Shown piece by piece: positions 7,570 to 16,699 of a stretch of 34,964 nucleotides of DNA (position 1 is the first letter of the stretch; each line of letters opens with the position of its first letter). Position numbers and translations under genes: made by a program. Under the pieces are notes generated by a model. That model did not search any database. It was not told the DNA's origin and worked only from the letters and a program-made list of their open reading frames with translations. Source of the DNA: a virus; the IMG/VR virus record IMGVR_UViG_3300034072_000381, positions 1 through 34,964 of that record; one strand, 5' to 3'.

Positions 7570-8348
7570 TGCAACCTCTGGAAATCACGGTTCAGGCGGC
7601 AGGCGATCCCGCGGAGCTTTGCTCCAACATTCGCTCTGCCCTGAGCCGTGGTTTACCAGAACTGGCCACCGCTCCCATTGCTCACGACGGTACGTTTGTG
7701 TGCGTGGCGAGCGGGTGGTCTATGCCGAGTTTTATTGACGAGATCAAAGCGCATCGCCGAGAAGGCCGACCGATTGTGGCGGTGAAGGCGGCGCACGATT
7801 TCCTTTGCGAGAACGGTGTCGAGCCCGATCTGTGGGTCAACCTTGATCCTCGAGACCGCACCAAGGGCATACAGCGCCACAATGCGCGCACGTTGTACCT
7901 GGTTGCCTCGCGCTGCCCGCCGGTCACGTTTGACGTATTGAAAGATCGTCGCGTGATGTTGTGGCACAGCTGGGCAGAGGGGCCAGAGATGCAAGCGATC
8001 GGAGCGGGAAAGCTCGCGGTCGGCGGTGGAACAACGAGTGGGATGCGGGCGATCAATATCGGCTACATCCTCGGATTTAGAAAGTTTGTGCTGTACGGCT
8101 ACGATAGCTGCAACCGCGCAGACGGTGTAAAACGGTTTACGGGTGAGCAGACCGGCCCGACGATGGATGTATACGTGGGTGACGGCAAAGAGAAGCGCAA
8201 ATTTATCTGCAATGCTGCGATGGCGCAGCAGGCAAACGAGTTTCAAATGATCTACACGGTGATGAACGACATCACGGTGGAGTCGCGGGGGCCAGGGTTA
8301 ATCTCGGCCATTTTAGAGGAACGGCGACGATTGGATCTCGCCGCATAA
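7569..8348 (+). CDS. DUF115 / MptE-like Rossmann-fold protein
   Basis: A 259-residue protein with the layout of the DUF115 (6-hydroxymethylpterin pyrophosphokinase MptE-like) family: an early nucleotide-binding-like loop FVCVASGWSMPSF (43-55), a conserved DLWVNLDPRD segment (87-96), and the signature GGGTTSGMRAINIGYILGFRKFVLYGYD (152-179). Relatives include archaeal MptE and the motility accessory factors tied to flagellin glycosylation. Inside a capsid operon its substrate is unknown; sugar or nucleotide transfer to a virion component is speculation. The ATG overlaps the previous stop. Confidence 0.83.
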   Translation: MQPLEITVQAAGDPAELCSNIRSALSRGLPELATAPIAHDGTFVCVASGWSMPSFIDEIKAHRREGRPIVAVKAAHDFLCENGVEPDLWVNLDPRDRTKGIQRHNARTLYLVASRCPPVTFDVLKDRRVMLWHSWAEGPEMQAIGAGKLAVGGGTTSGMRAINIGYILGFRKFVLYGYDSCNRADGVKRFTGEQTGPTMDVYVGDGKEKRKFICNAAMAQQANEFQMIYTVMNDITVESRGPGLISAILEERRRLDLAA

Positions 8349-8360
8349 CGGAGCACAAAC

Positions 8361-8717
8361 ATGGCATTTCCTTCTCGAGTTCAAGGTGCAGGACAGTCAG
8401 GCGGCGCGACCACTGCGATTTGCGGTGATGTGCAGTCAGCCGTGACGGCAACGGGTTCGTCAGCGACCGACGCCCTGCAGGTCAATGCGGTGGTGGTTCG
8501 ATCAGGCACAACGGCCTCGGGTACGGGCGTCAAGCTCCCCGCCGCCGAGCCTGGCGCGATGATGGTGGTGCGTAATGATGGCGCTGAGACGCTGACGGTA
8601 TATCCGCAGACGGGCAGCACCATTGACGGCGCCGCCTCGGTAACCGTGGCTGCCGCCAAAGCGAGCCTCTTTTTCGGCACCAGCGGCACGACCTGGGTAA
8701 CGCTCGCAGGAGCCTAA
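8361..8717 (+). CDS. Small virion protein, paralogue of the next gene
   Basis: A 118-residue beta-rich protein. It aligns over its full length with the first 120 residues of the next gene: PSRV.G.G, TAICGD, the central GTGVKLP..E.G, then LT.YP...STI.GAAS and TTWV.L. It is therefore one copy of a tandem duplication. The pattern (a beta domain with VKLP and TIYP strands) is common in phage decoration or fibre-base proteins. GGAG lies 8 bases before the ATG. Confidence 0.82.
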   Translation: MAFPSRVQGAGQSGGATTAICGDVQSAVTATGSSATDALQVNAVVVRSGTTASGTGVKLPAAEPGAMMVVRNDGAETLTVYPQTGSTIDGAASVTVAAAKASLFFGTSGTTWVTLAGA

Positions 8718-8720
8718 TCG

Positions 8721-9542
8721 GTGCCTATCCCGTCGAGGGTTTTAGGCAGCGGCATTAACACGCTCTCGACCATTGCCATTTGCGGTGATGGGATCAACAG
8801 CGTGTCGGCAGCAGGAACGTCTGCCGGCGATGCAACGGCCATTGCTTACGTCTTTACGAACGTCACCACAACAGGGGCGGGCGCAGGCGTTAAACTCCCT
8901 CAGACCGAGGAAGGCGAGACGATTACGGTAGTGAACAGCGGGGCTAACCCGCTGACCATTTATCCGTACAGCACCGATAGCACCATCAACGGTGCAGCAA
9001 GCAGCGAGCTTTTGCCTGGTGGCTCGGCGATCTACAGCGCAACGAGCAACACCACTTGGGTTTCGCTGCAGGGCTATAAGCAGTTACCGAAAAAGCGTTA
9101 CGGTTCGTTCTACGATAACACCACACAAACCGCAGCAAGCGCCGATGTGGCCTATGCGGTGGTGTTTGCGACAACGGTAGCGGCTTATGGCGTATCGATT
9201 GGATCGCCCGCCTCGAGGATTGTGGTGGAAGATACGGGAGTGTATGACTTCCAGTTCTCCGCGCAGTGCGATAAGACCTCGGGCGGCGATGCGTTTGTTT
9301 ATTTCTGGCCGCGAATTAATGGAACGAACGTGCCTGATAGCGCATCGTTTTTCCGTTTGAAAGGCAACGATGCCGAGCTAGTGCCTTCATGGAACTTTAC
9401 CCTTCCGATGACGGCGGGCCAGTATTTTGAACTGATGTGGTCAACGAGCGACACCTCGACGCAGTTACTGGCGGCGACGGCAGTCTCGATTTGGCCAGGT
9501 ATTCCCTCTGTTATTTTGACCGTGAACGAAGTCAGTCTGTAA
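8721..9542 (+). CDS. Two-domain virion protein: duplicated N-domain plus jelly-roll-like C-domain
   Basis: A 273-residue protein starting with GTG, with AGGAG 8 bases upstream. Residues 1-120 are a paralogue of the preceding gene product. Residues of about 125-273 form a second beta domain (YGSFYDNTTQTAASADVAY, then VEDTGVYDFQFSAQC, then FELMWSTSD) with the strand spacing of C1q/TNF-like jelly rolls often found on phage heads and fibres. It may be a head fibre or decoration trimer. Only four bases separate it from its paralogue, so the pair probably arose by duplication followed by domain gain. Confidence 0.82.
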   Translation: MPIPSRVLGSGINTLSTIAICGDGINSVSAAGTSAGDATAIAYVFTNVTTTGAGAGVKLPQTEEGETITVVNSGANPLTIYPYSTDSTINGAASSELLPGGSAIYSATSNTTWVSLQGYKQLPKKRYGSFYDNTTQTAASADVAYAVVFATTVAAYGVSIGSPASRIVVEDTGVYDFQFSAQCDKTSGGDAFVYFWPRINGTNVPDSASFFRLKGNDAELVPSWNFTLPMTAGQYFELMWSTSDTSTQLLAATAVSIWPGIPSVILTVNEVSL

Positions 9543-9560
9543 CCCCACAGGAGAAAGACG

Positions 9561-10109
9561 ATGCCCTTAGATAGTGATGTACCCAACGGCGACGAGCAGC
9601 TGCACGTAGAGTTTTTTATCGCCAAAGAGATCGATCCGCGCTGGGATGGTAAACCCTTCATTCGGATCAACATTCCTGGTGATAAAACAAGCGTGGTTGA
9701 GCAGCCCGTGCGCGAAGATCACAAGCGCCGATTCCCTCGGCAATGGCTTTATTTTCAAATGAAGCAGAACGAACTCGAGGGGCCACAGGTGCTCGGGGTA
9801 TCGCTTGAGGATTGGTGTAAAGAATCCCCTGAAGATTTGACCAAAGCGCAGATCGAAGAGCTTAGAATTTTAAAGTTCCAGACCGTTGAGCAGATCGCGG
9901 CAGCAAGCGATCAGCAGTTACAGCGGATTGGGATGGGCGGCCCAGGCTTGCGCGAGCGAGCTAAGGCGTTTTTGAACCGTCGCAATCGGTCAGAGACGCA
10001 GGCCGAACTTGAGGATACGAAAAAACAACTTGCCGAGCTACAAGCGCAGATGGCTGCGTTGACTGAGGCTCGCAAACCAGGGCGCCCGAAAAGGGTCGCC
10101 GAGGGATAG
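9561..10109 (+). CDS. Conserved phage protein with helical and coiled-coil C terminus
   Basis: A 182-residue protein, probably a virion or assembly factor. The N-terminal 90 residues are mixed (a DHKRRFPRQWLYFQ segment). Residues of about 95-140 contain LRILKFQTVEQIAAASDQQLQRIGMGGPGLRERA, which resembles helix-hairpin-helix repeats. The end is a heptad-like helix (LEDTKKQLAELQAQMAALTEA) followed by a basic PGRPKR tail. The gene lies between decoration and adaptor genes with an AGGAGA site. The HhH-like segment and basic tail suggest DNA contact, which I infer only. Confidence 0.8.
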   Translation: MPLDSDVPNGDEQLHVEFFIAKEIDPRWDGKPFIRINIPGDKTSVVEQPVREDHKRRFPRQWLYFQMKQNELEGPQVLGVSLEDWCKESPEDLTKAQIEELRILKFQTVEQIAAASDQQLQRIGMGGPGLRERAKAFLNRRNRSETQAELEDTKKQLAELQAQMAALTEARKPGRPKRVAEG

Positions 10110-10112
10110 CGT

Positions 10113-11027
10113 ATGAGCACAACGACGATGCTGCAGCTGATTCAGCAAGTAACTGCTGAGTTAGGTCTGCCGATCCCCGCAACGGTCGCTGGTAATCCAA
10201 ACCAAGACGTTGTTCAGCTTCTCGCACTGATGAATGCGACGGGATACGAACTGCAACGTCGGGCTGATTGGCGGGAACTGACCAAGCAGCATACGTTTTA
10301 CACCGAGGCGATCAGCACGACGGGAACGTGGACAACCTCGGCGTACACCATCACCGGCATTCCCTCGACCGCCGGCCTTGATACGACCTACCAAGTGCAG
10401 GGCGTCGGTATTCCGAATGCAACCTATATCACCTCGGTCGACTCGGCTACCGCGGTCACGATTAACTACCAACCGACAGAGGCGCAGGTCGGTGGTGGTT
10501 TGGTATTCCAAAAGGTCAAGTATTCGCTCCCTGCTGACTACTACTCAAGCGTGAATCGCACGCATTGGGATAAGTCAAAGCGCTGGGAAATGCTCGGCCC
10601 CGAGAGCCCGCAACAGTGGGAATGGCTGCTGTCGGGTTATATCTCGACCGGCCCGCGTATTCGTTACCGTTTGCTCGGCCCGTACTTCCAGATTTGGCCT
10701 GGCATGAACGCAGGCGAGCTATTGGGTTTTGAGTACCGCAGCAACGGGTGGGCGCAGTCGAACTCGGGCGGCGTCAAAACGAGCTTTACGGCTGACACCG
10801 ACACTTGCATCTATCCCGATCGGGTGATGGTGCTTTCGACCAAGCTCAAATACTTCGAGGCTAAAGGCTTCGACACGACCGCCATATTCCGCGACTACAT
10901 GATGGAGCTCGAGACCGCGATCGCGCAGGATACGGGTGCGGCTAACCTATCGTTTGCCCCGCGGCCTGGCACGGTGCTAATCGGCTACGACAACATTCCT
11001 GACAGTTCGTACGGGTACGGCCAATAA
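10113..11027 (+). CDS. Head-to-tail adaptor-like protein
   Basis: A 304-residue protein three bases after the previous gene. The N-terminal half-helix TMLQLIQQVTAELGLPIP with LLALMNATGYELQRRADW is the pattern of podovirus adaptor proteins (P22 gp4/T7 gp11 type) that bind below the portal. A beta insertion follows (about 60-130), then conserved WEWLLSGYISTGPRIRYRLLGPYFQIWPG and a helical end (LKYFEAKGFDTTAIFRDYMMELETAI). The nozzle protein follows immediately with a one-base overlap, as in other podovirus tail modules. Confidence 0.83.
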   Translation: MSTTTMLQLIQQVTAELGLPIPATVAGNPNQDVVQLLALMNATGYELQRRADWRELTKQHTFYTEAISTTGTWTTSAYTITGIPSTAGLDTTYQVQGVGIPNATYITSVDSATAVTINYQPTEAQVGGGLVFQKVKYSLPADYYSSVNRTHWDKSKRWEMLGPESPQQWEWLLSGYISTGPRIRYRLLGPYFQIWPGMNAGELLGFEYRSNGWAQSNSGGVKTSFTADTDTCIYPDRVMVLSTKLKYFEAKGFDTTAIFRDYMMELETAIAQDTGAANLSFAPRPGTVLIGYDNIPDSSYGYGQ

Positions 11028-12592
11028 TGGCTGTAGCACGTCGAAGACTGGTTCAACAAGCGAGAGCAAATGTGGCCTCGCTACCCGCTCCCGTGGGCGG
11101 CTGGAATGCGCGAGATTCGCTCGCGAACATGGCGCCGACCGATGCGGTGCAGCTGGTCAACTTTTTCCCTTCGGTGTCAAACGTCAATCTTCGCGGTGGG
11201 TACACGAAACACGCCACCGGCTTTCCCGATGACGTAGAAACCCTGATGACTTACTCAGGAGGCGCCACAGACGAGCTCTGGGCGATCTCCGACGGCGAGA
11301 TATACGACGCCACCTCTGCAGGGCCAATCGGCGCAGCAGCGGTGACAGGGCTCACCAACAGCCGCTGGGAATATACGAACGTCACGACGGCGGGCGGTAA
11401 TTATTTGTATGCCGCGAACGGTGTCGACAAGCCTTTGCTGTACGACGGCAGCAGTTGGACAGCGATCGATAACGTATCAAGCCCCGCGATTACAGGCGTT
11501 ACGACAACGACCTTGACGCAGCCGACGCTGTTTAAGAATCGACTGTGGTTCATCCAAAAGGACACGCTGAAAGCCTGGTATTTGCCAACCTCGAGCGTCG
11601 GCGGTGCGGCGCAGGTGCTTGATCTCTCTGCCGTCGCTCGATTAGGCGGCACATTGGTCTCGATGGCGGCATGGACGATTGATGCCGGTTATGGCGTCGA
11701 CGATAACCTGGTGTTTATCACCAACCAGGGCGAGGTCATCGTTTACCGCGGCACCGATCCTGCCTCGGCCTCGACCTGGGCGCTGATCGGTATTTGGATT
11801 GTGGGTTCGCCGATCGGGAATCGCTGCTTGATGAAATACGGCGGCGATTTGTTGGTGCTCACGCTCGATGGGTTAGTACCGCTCGCCTCGGCGCTGCAAT
11901 CCTCGCGCTTAGATCCGCAGGTCGCGCTCTCCGATAAGATCCAAGGCGCGTTTGCGGCGGCAGCCTCGGCCTACGGTAACAATTTCGGATGGTGCCTCCT
12001 CTACAACCCCAAAAACAACGCGCTCATCGTCAATGTGCCCGTCTCCGACGGCATCAAAGAACAGTTTGTGATGAACAACATCACGAAAGCCTGGTGCAAA
12101 TTTACCGGCTGGAACGCCTTTCATTTTGCATTACTCAACGACGAGCCTTATTGGGGCGGTGCTACGTTCGTAGCGAAAGCATGGACTACCGGCACGCTGG
12201 GCTATACCGATGACACGACGAACATCTTTGGGCAGGTGCTGCAGGCGTTTAACTACTTCGAGACGCGAGGCGTAAAAAAGATTTTTACCCGCGCTCGACC
12301 GGCGATCTTTAGCAACGGCACCCCCTCGATCACGGTCGGCATCAACGTCGATTTCAACATTCAGGACAACGTGGCGCCCCTTTCCTTTACGCCCCCGACG
12401 GTCGGCGTATGGGACTCTGGGCTATGGGATACGGCCATTTGGGGGTCGGATTTAGAGATTCAGAACAACTGGCAGGGCGTGACGGGTGTGGGATATTGCG
12501 GCGCCATCCAGTTACAAAGCAGTAGCAACAAACTCAACATTCAATGGGCCTCAACCGATGTGGTGTATCAGCTAGGATGGGCGGGTATATAG
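11027..12592 (+). CDS. Tail nozzle/stopper beta-propeller-like protein
   Basis: A 521-residue beta-rich protein. The start, APVGGWNARDSLANMAPTDAVQLVNFFPS, is the typical N terminus of podovirus tail tube/nozzle proteins (P22 gp10 and T7 gp12 functional class). Repeated blade-like segments follow (LYAANGVDKPLLYDG, RLWFIQKDTLKAWYLP, DLLVLTLDGLVPL). The C-terminal region has a WDSGLWDTAIWG motif similar to the N terminus of the 3901-4677 gene product. ATG 11027 overlaps the adaptor stop (TAATG). Its role in closing the short tail is inferred from position and family pattern. Confidence 0.85.
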   Translation: MAVARRRLVQQARANVASLPAPVGGWNARDSLANMAPTDAVQLVNFFPSVSNVNLRGGYTKHATGFPDDVETLMTYSGGATDELWAISDGEIYDATSAGPIGAAAVTGLTNSRWEYTNVTTAGGNYLYAANGVDKPLLYDGSSWTAIDNVSSPAITGVTTTTLTQPTLFKNRLWFIQKDTLKAWYLPTSSVGGAAQVLDLSAVARLGGTLVSMAAWTIDAGYGVDDNLVFITNQGEVIVYRGTDPASASTWALIGIWIVGSPIGNRCLMKYGGDLLVLTLDGLVPLASALQSSRLDPQVALSDKIQGAFAAAASAYGNNFGWCLLYNPKNNALIVNVPVSDGIKEQFVMNNITKAWCKFTGWNAFHFALLNDEPYWGGATFVAKAWTTGTLGYTDDTTNIFGQVLQAFNYFETRGVKKIFTRARPAIFSNGTPSITVGINVDFNIQDNVAPLSFTPPTVGVWDSGLWDTAIWGSDLEIQNNWQGVTGVGYCGAIQLQSSSNKLNIQWASTDVVYQLGWAGI

Positions 12593-13020
12593 TCAACGGC
12601 CCCGTGGTGGGCGAGTGGGTCATGTCCCAGATGGGCGGCGCCTACTTTGCCGAGCGCTCGAATGCGATTGGGTTGGTGCGGGGAGAGAACATCGCGTGCG
12701 GCGTGGTGTACGAGAACTGGAATGGCCGCTCGATTGTGTGCCATATCGCCTGCCAAGGCCGTATGACGCCCGAATGGCTCGCAGCGATCTTCGATTATCC
12801 CTATAACGTCTGTGATGTTGATAAGATAATCGCGCCTGTAGCGTCGACAAACGCCAAAGCGCTCAAACTGGTTAGGAACATGGGTTTCACCGAGGAGGCG
12901 CGAATCGCTGATGCGAGCCCGAACGGTGATTTGGTGTTAATGACAATGACACGCGAAAAGTGTCGATTTTTAGGTGACCGCTATGGGCAAAAGCTCGCCG
13001 AAACCACCGCCGCCGCCTGA
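12577..13020 (+). CDS. GNAT-like acetyltransferase-fold phage protein
   Basis: A 147-residue protein. The second half, VDKIIAPVASTNAKALKLVRNMGF, has the spacing of the GNAT acetyl-CoA-binding helix and the N..A..L..K.GF motif found in acetyltransferases. It ends with DASPNGDLVLMTMTREKCRFLG. Proteins of this kind recur in podovirus tail modules without a known substrate. I chose ATG 12577, which overlaps the nozzle stop by 16 bases; an upstream in-frame ATG at 12544 lies deeper in the nozzle gene and has no better site. The end overlaps the next gene by 38 bases. Confidence 0.78.
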   Translation: MGGYIVNGPVVGEWVMSQMGGAYFAERSNAIGLVRGENIACGVVYENWNGRSIVCHIACQGRMTPEWLAAIFDYPYNVCDVDKIIAPVASTNAKALKLVRNMGFTEEARIADASPNGDLVLMTMTREKCRFLGDRYGQKLAETTAAA

Positions 13021-15100
13021 TTACGCAGCCGCTGCGAAAGAACAGGGAACGGCCAACCTTGAGGCCGCTCGCTTAACCGCACGGCTCTCAAACCCCAACA
13101 TTTCAACCCCGCTCGGCGGTCAGCGCGTCACCTTTGGCCGCACGGTCACTAATCAGCAGGCCTACGACGCTGCGATGAAGCAGTACGAACAGGCTTTGCA
13201 ACAGTACGAACAGCGTCAACAGGCTCCGCAAGCCCCGCCAGGTAAGGGTGGAACTACTCAGGCGGGCGGTCAACCGCAGCCTGGCGTCCCAGGGTACGGT
13301 GGTGGAATGCCGCAAAAGGGCGGTATGCCGCAGGGCGGTATGGCGCAGCCTGGCGTCCCCGACTACAGCGGCATTCAGGATCAGATGGAATTTGCCCAAG
13401 GTCGCGCTGGCATGGGGCCGACCGGCATGGGCGGGTTTGGCGGCACGACGTTCCAACCTGGCCAACAAGGGTTCACCTTCCAAGGCCCAGGCGGCGGCAT
13501 AGGCGCATTCGGTCTGCAATACGACGAATCAGGCCGCCCGATCGCGCCCGATATTTCGCAATTTCAGTACATGACTGACCTCGATACCCCGTTTATCGAG
13601 CAGTATTTGACGCCTGAAGCGCAGGCGACCCTTGAGGCGCAACAGCGTGTCGAGCGTGCGTATGCGGGCCTTGGCGAACAGGCAATCGGTCAGGTTTCGG
13701 ACATTTTTAGCCAACAATTCCGACCTGATTTGACCCCGATGGCAACGCAGCTGCAGGGGTATGGCGAAGTGCCAACCGCTCCAGACCTTGCGGCAATGGG
13801 TCAAGTTCGACGCGACATCAGCCCCGAGGCTTTAGCAGCCGCTCCCGAGCTTGCCGCGATGGGTCAGGCCGCAGGCGGCCCTGCAGGCGGTCAATTTGGC
13901 ATGGCAGGCGGTGGCCCTGCCGCTCCCGAGCAGATTGCGGGGGCAGACGTTACGGGCGTCGGGCGCGTGTCCTACGGCCCGCAGGAAGGTCAGTATGGTT
14001 TCGCTCGCGGTGTAGCCCCTGGGCAGCGCTTACAGCAAGGCGTCGATACGCGAGGTTTAACGGCGCTCCCGACGGGCGCTGGCATGACGGCGCAGGAGGC
14101 GATCCTCTCTCGCTTAACGCCAACCTTGACTCGCGAACAGGCTGCGCTTGAGCAGCAGTTAGCGAACCAAGGCTTAGTGCGAGGCGGTGAGGCCTATAAC
14201 GCCGCGATGCAACAGCAGATGCAGCGCGCCAATGACCTCATCACGCAGGCCGCCCTACAGGGCATTAGCGTTGATGCGGCGATGCGTCAGCAGGGTTTCA
14301 GCGAGCGGCAGATTCAGGCCGAACTTGCAAACCAAGCACGGCTCGCGCAATTCGGCATGGGCGCACAGCAAGCACAGTTAGCAAACCAAGCCGTCGCGCA
14401 GAACCAGGCACAGGCTCTCGCGGTACAACAGGCCCAGAACCAAGCGCAAGCTCAGGATCTGCAGCAGCGGCTAGCGATGGGCCAGTTTGGCCGCGAGGGT
14501 CAGCAGCTGGCGTTCCAGATGGGGCAAGCGGCAACGCAAGCGCAAAACCAAGCGATCGCGCAAAACTTTGCCCAAGCGCAGGCGGCACAGCAGGCGCAGA
14601 ATCAGGCGCTTGCTCAGAACCAAGCCGCGGCGCTGCAGCAGTTTCAGGCGCAAATGGCGCGTCAGCAGCAGGGTTTTGGTCAGCAGATGGATATGGCTGG
14701 CCTTTACAATGCAGCGCTCGCGCAACAGCAACAGACGGCATTGCAGCAGGCTCAAGCGCAAGCGGCCTTGCAAAACCAGGCATTTGGTCAAGCGCAGACG
14801 GCAGCGCAGTTCGCGAATCAGGTTCGCCAGCAGCAACTCGCCGAGCAGATGGCGCTCAGAGCGCAGCCGCTCAACGAGATCGCAGCGCTTATGGGTGGAT
14901 CTCAGATTCAAATGCCTCAGTTCCAAGGGTATTCGGGCGCACAGGTCGCCGCAGCACCGATTTTCGGCGCATCACAGGCGGCGGGCAACTTCGCGCAACA
15001 AAACTACGCCAACCAGGTCGCGGCCTACAACGCTCAGGTCGGTGGCTTGTACGATCTTGCCGGCACTCTCGGCGGCGCGTTTATCGGTCGGCCAGGTTAA
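12983..15100 (+). CDS. Large Gln/Ala-rich internal virion (ejection-type) protein
   Basis: A 705-residue protein starting at ATG 12983 after TAGGTGA; the start MGKSSPKPPPPPDYAAAAKEQ is typical of podovirus internal proteins. Residues of about 85-180 are Gly/Pro/Met/Gln-rich and probably disordered. Residues of about 380-440 hold a helical GEAYNAAMQQQMQRANDLITQAA segment. Residues 436-626 are an exceptionally Gln/Ala-rich coiled coil. The first of three large proteins between tail nozzle and fibre, it sits where P22 and T7 encode the proteins ejected into the cell. Its membrane or periplasm-spanning role is inferred. Confidence 0.83.
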   Translation: MGKSSPKPPPPPDYAAAAKEQGTANLEAARLTARLSNPNISTPLGGQRVTFGRTVTNQQAYDAAMKQYEQALQQYEQRQQAPQAPPGKGGTTQAGGQPQPGVPGYGGGMPQKGGMPQGGMAQPGVPDYSGIQDQMEFAQGRAGMGPTGMGGFGGTTFQPGQQGFTFQGPGGGIGAFGLQYDESGRPIAPDISQFQYMTDLDTPFIEQYLTPEAQATLEAQQRVERAYAGLGEQAIGQVSDIFSQQFRPDLTPMATQLQGYGEVPTAPDLAAMGQVRRDISPEALAAAPELAAMGQAAGGPAGGQFGMAGGGPAAPEQIAGADVTGVGRVSYGPQEGQYGFARGVAPGQRLQQGVDTRGLTALPTGAGMTAQEAILSRLTPTLTREQAALEQQLANQGLVRGGEAYNAAMQQQMQRANDLITQAALQGISVDAAMRQQGFSERQIQAELANQARLAQFGMGAQQAQLANQAVAQNQAQALAVQQAQNQAQAQDLQQRLAMGQFGREGQQLAFQMGQAATQAQNQAIAQNFAQAQAAQQAQNQALAQNQAAALQQFQAQMARQQQGFGQQMDMAGLYNAALAQQQQTALQQAQAQAALQNQAFGQAQTAAQFANQVRQQQLAEQMALRAQPLNEIAALMGGSQIQMPQFQGYSGAQVAAAPIFGASQAAGNFAQQNYANQVAAYNAQVGGLYDLAGTLGGAFIGRPG

Positions 15101-15122
15101 AACGACATAGGATGGTTTCACC

Positions 15123-15344
15123 ATGAGATACGGTCAGCGCCTCGCTCAAATGCTGCAACGGCAGCAAACCCCGATGGTCGACAATCGCGGCCAAGGCGAT
15201 AACTTGAGTTATGGCATCGCGCAGAATGGATCGGCGATCAACCCCGCTCCGCGTCAGCAGCCACAACTTTATCGCCCGATGGCAAAAAGCCCTGGAATGA
15301 TGACTCCGAAGGGCGGTCAGGATAGGAGTAGCTACGATGGCTGA
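15123..15344 (+). CDS. Small Gln/Pro-rich virion-associated protein
   Basis: A 73-residue basic protein (MRYGQRLAQMLQRQQTPM, then a Gln/Asn/Pro-rich, probably disordered region). It overlaps the next gene by 8 bases and lies between two large internal-protein genes, so it is probably part of the same ejection set. There are no other recognisable motifs. The ribosome binding site (AGGATGG) is moderate. Confidence 0.68.
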   Translation: MRYGQRLAQMLQRQQTPMVDNRGQGDNLSYGIAQNGSAINPAPRQQPQLYRPMAKSPGMMTPKGGQDRSSYDG

Positions 15345-16698
15345 GCGCAGAGGCCGAAATGTAATGGTCAGCACCTTTCGGGTGCCTGACGAATACGAAC
15401 GCGCCCGCATGGAAGCCGAGCGCCGCGCAGCGATGGCACAAATGCTTGAGGCGCAAGCGTATCAACCGCTCAATGTTAACCAAGCCGCTCCGATCGCGCC
15501 CTCACAAGGCCTCGCGAAGATACTGAAGAGCTATGTCGGCGCGTATCAGCGTAAAAAGGCTGAAGAGGCCGAGGAAAAGGCTAAGGGCAAAGAGGAAGAA
15601 ACAGCCGAACAGATCATGGGTCGGCTGATGGGTCGCGAACTCCCCGAGTTTGAGCCCGATGAAGAAAAGCGCGCTGCAAACCAAGCTGCCGAAGCAGAGA
15701 GAATCGCAGGCATTCGTGCGGATATTGAGCCCTCGATTGCTCGCCAGCGTGAGACGGGGCAGCTTGAGGAGGTCATGCCGACGGCTCAATACACTCGCGA
15801 TCCGATGGAGGCGTTGCGCCTTGCAGGAACGCCTGCAGGACAGGGCGCGTTGCAGAGAAACCAAGTGCTCGCAGGTTTGTTGGCTCGGTCTGTTGAACAA
15901 CCCGCGCAAGAAGAGTTTTATGCGCCGGTTGTGGGTGAAGGTGGTAAATACGTTCAATTCGGCAAGCGTGGCGGCACTCGAGCCTCTGATATTGCCGCAC
16001 CCGCCCCTGCACCTGCAGCCGTCACCACTGCGACGATTATGAAAGACGGCAAACCAACCGTCATTGATGCGCGCACTGGAAACGTAATTGGCGCAGCGGT
16101 GCCTACAGCGCCGCGAGAAGAGCGATTGGTTTCGGTCATGGGGCCACAAGGGCCGACTTATGTTCGCGAAAGCGAAGCAGTGGGCATGAAGCCGTTTACC
16201 GCGCAAACCTTGAAGCAAGAACAAGCCGAGGCGGCAGAGGAAGAGCGCAAACGCAGTACCTCAACCTCGACGCAGATCACGCTTGATAATGCGGCAGCAT
16301 TGCTCACGCACCCTGGTCGCGAGGCTGGCACGGGCGCCTCTAGCTGGAAAGCAAACATTCCTGGCACAGACGCAAGAGATTTCAAAGCGCAGCTTGATAC
16401 GCTCAAAGCGCAAACCTTTATCCCAATGGTGAGTGCGTTGCGAGGCCTCGGTGCATTGTCTGATGCCGAAGGTAAAAAATTGTTGGATGCGGTTGGCGCC
16501 TTAGATACGGGTATGAGCGACGAAGGCTTTTACACTTCGCTAGAAAAGGTTATCGACGAAATTTATAGCAAAGCCGAAGCGTCAGGATTGCGGGTTCAAC
16601 GTCCGTTGTTGCCGCCAAACCCGTACAAAAAAACCCAACCTGCAACACAGCGAAGCAGCGTAATGGATGCAGCCGATGCAATTTTAGGCGGGGGCTGA
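15337..16698 (+). CDS. Internal virion protein, second ejection-module component
   Basis: A 453-residue protein with TAGGAG upstream of its ATG. Residues 60-120 are strongly charged and helical (KKAEEAEEKAKGKEEETAEQIM). The middle is low-complexity with a PAPAPAAV linker. The C-terminal third (about 300-450) is helical, with TQITLDNAAALLTHPGREAGTGASSWKANIPGTDARDFKAQLDTLKAQTFIPMVSALRGLGALSDAEGKKLLDAVGAL cut by gaps into a recurrent phage domain I recognise from internal virion proteins. No enzymatic residues are obvious. The position between two other large internal proteins supports a DNA-ejection role. Confidence 0.83.
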   Translation: MAERRGRNVMVSTFRVPDEYERARMEAERRAAMAQMLEAQAYQPLNVNQAAPIAPSQGLAKILKSYVGAYQRKKAEEAEEKAKGKEEETAEQIMGRLMGRELPEFEPDEEKRAANQAAEAERIAGIRADIEPSIARQRETGQLEEVMPTAQYTRDPMEALRLAGTPAGQGALQRNQVLAGLLARSVEQPAQEEFYAPVVGEGGKYVQFGKRGGTRASDIAAPAPAPAAVTTATIMKDGKPTVIDARTGNVIGAAVPTAPREERLVSVMGPQGPTYVRESEAVGMKPFTAQTLKQEQAEAAEEERKRSTSTSTQITLDNAAALLTHPGREAGTGASSWKANIPGTDARDFKAQLDTLKAQTFIPMVSALRGLGALSDAEGKKLLDAVGALDTGMSDEGFYTSLEKVIDEIYSKAEASGLRVQRPLLPPNPYKKTQPATQRSSVMDAADAILGGG

Positions 16699-16699
16699 T

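Noticed and set aside
14487-15110. 207-codon alternate frame in the Gln/Ala-rich internal protein
   Set aside because: Arg/Ser-rich frame-shifted shadow of CAG/GCG-rich sequence; no start signal and no gap to fill.
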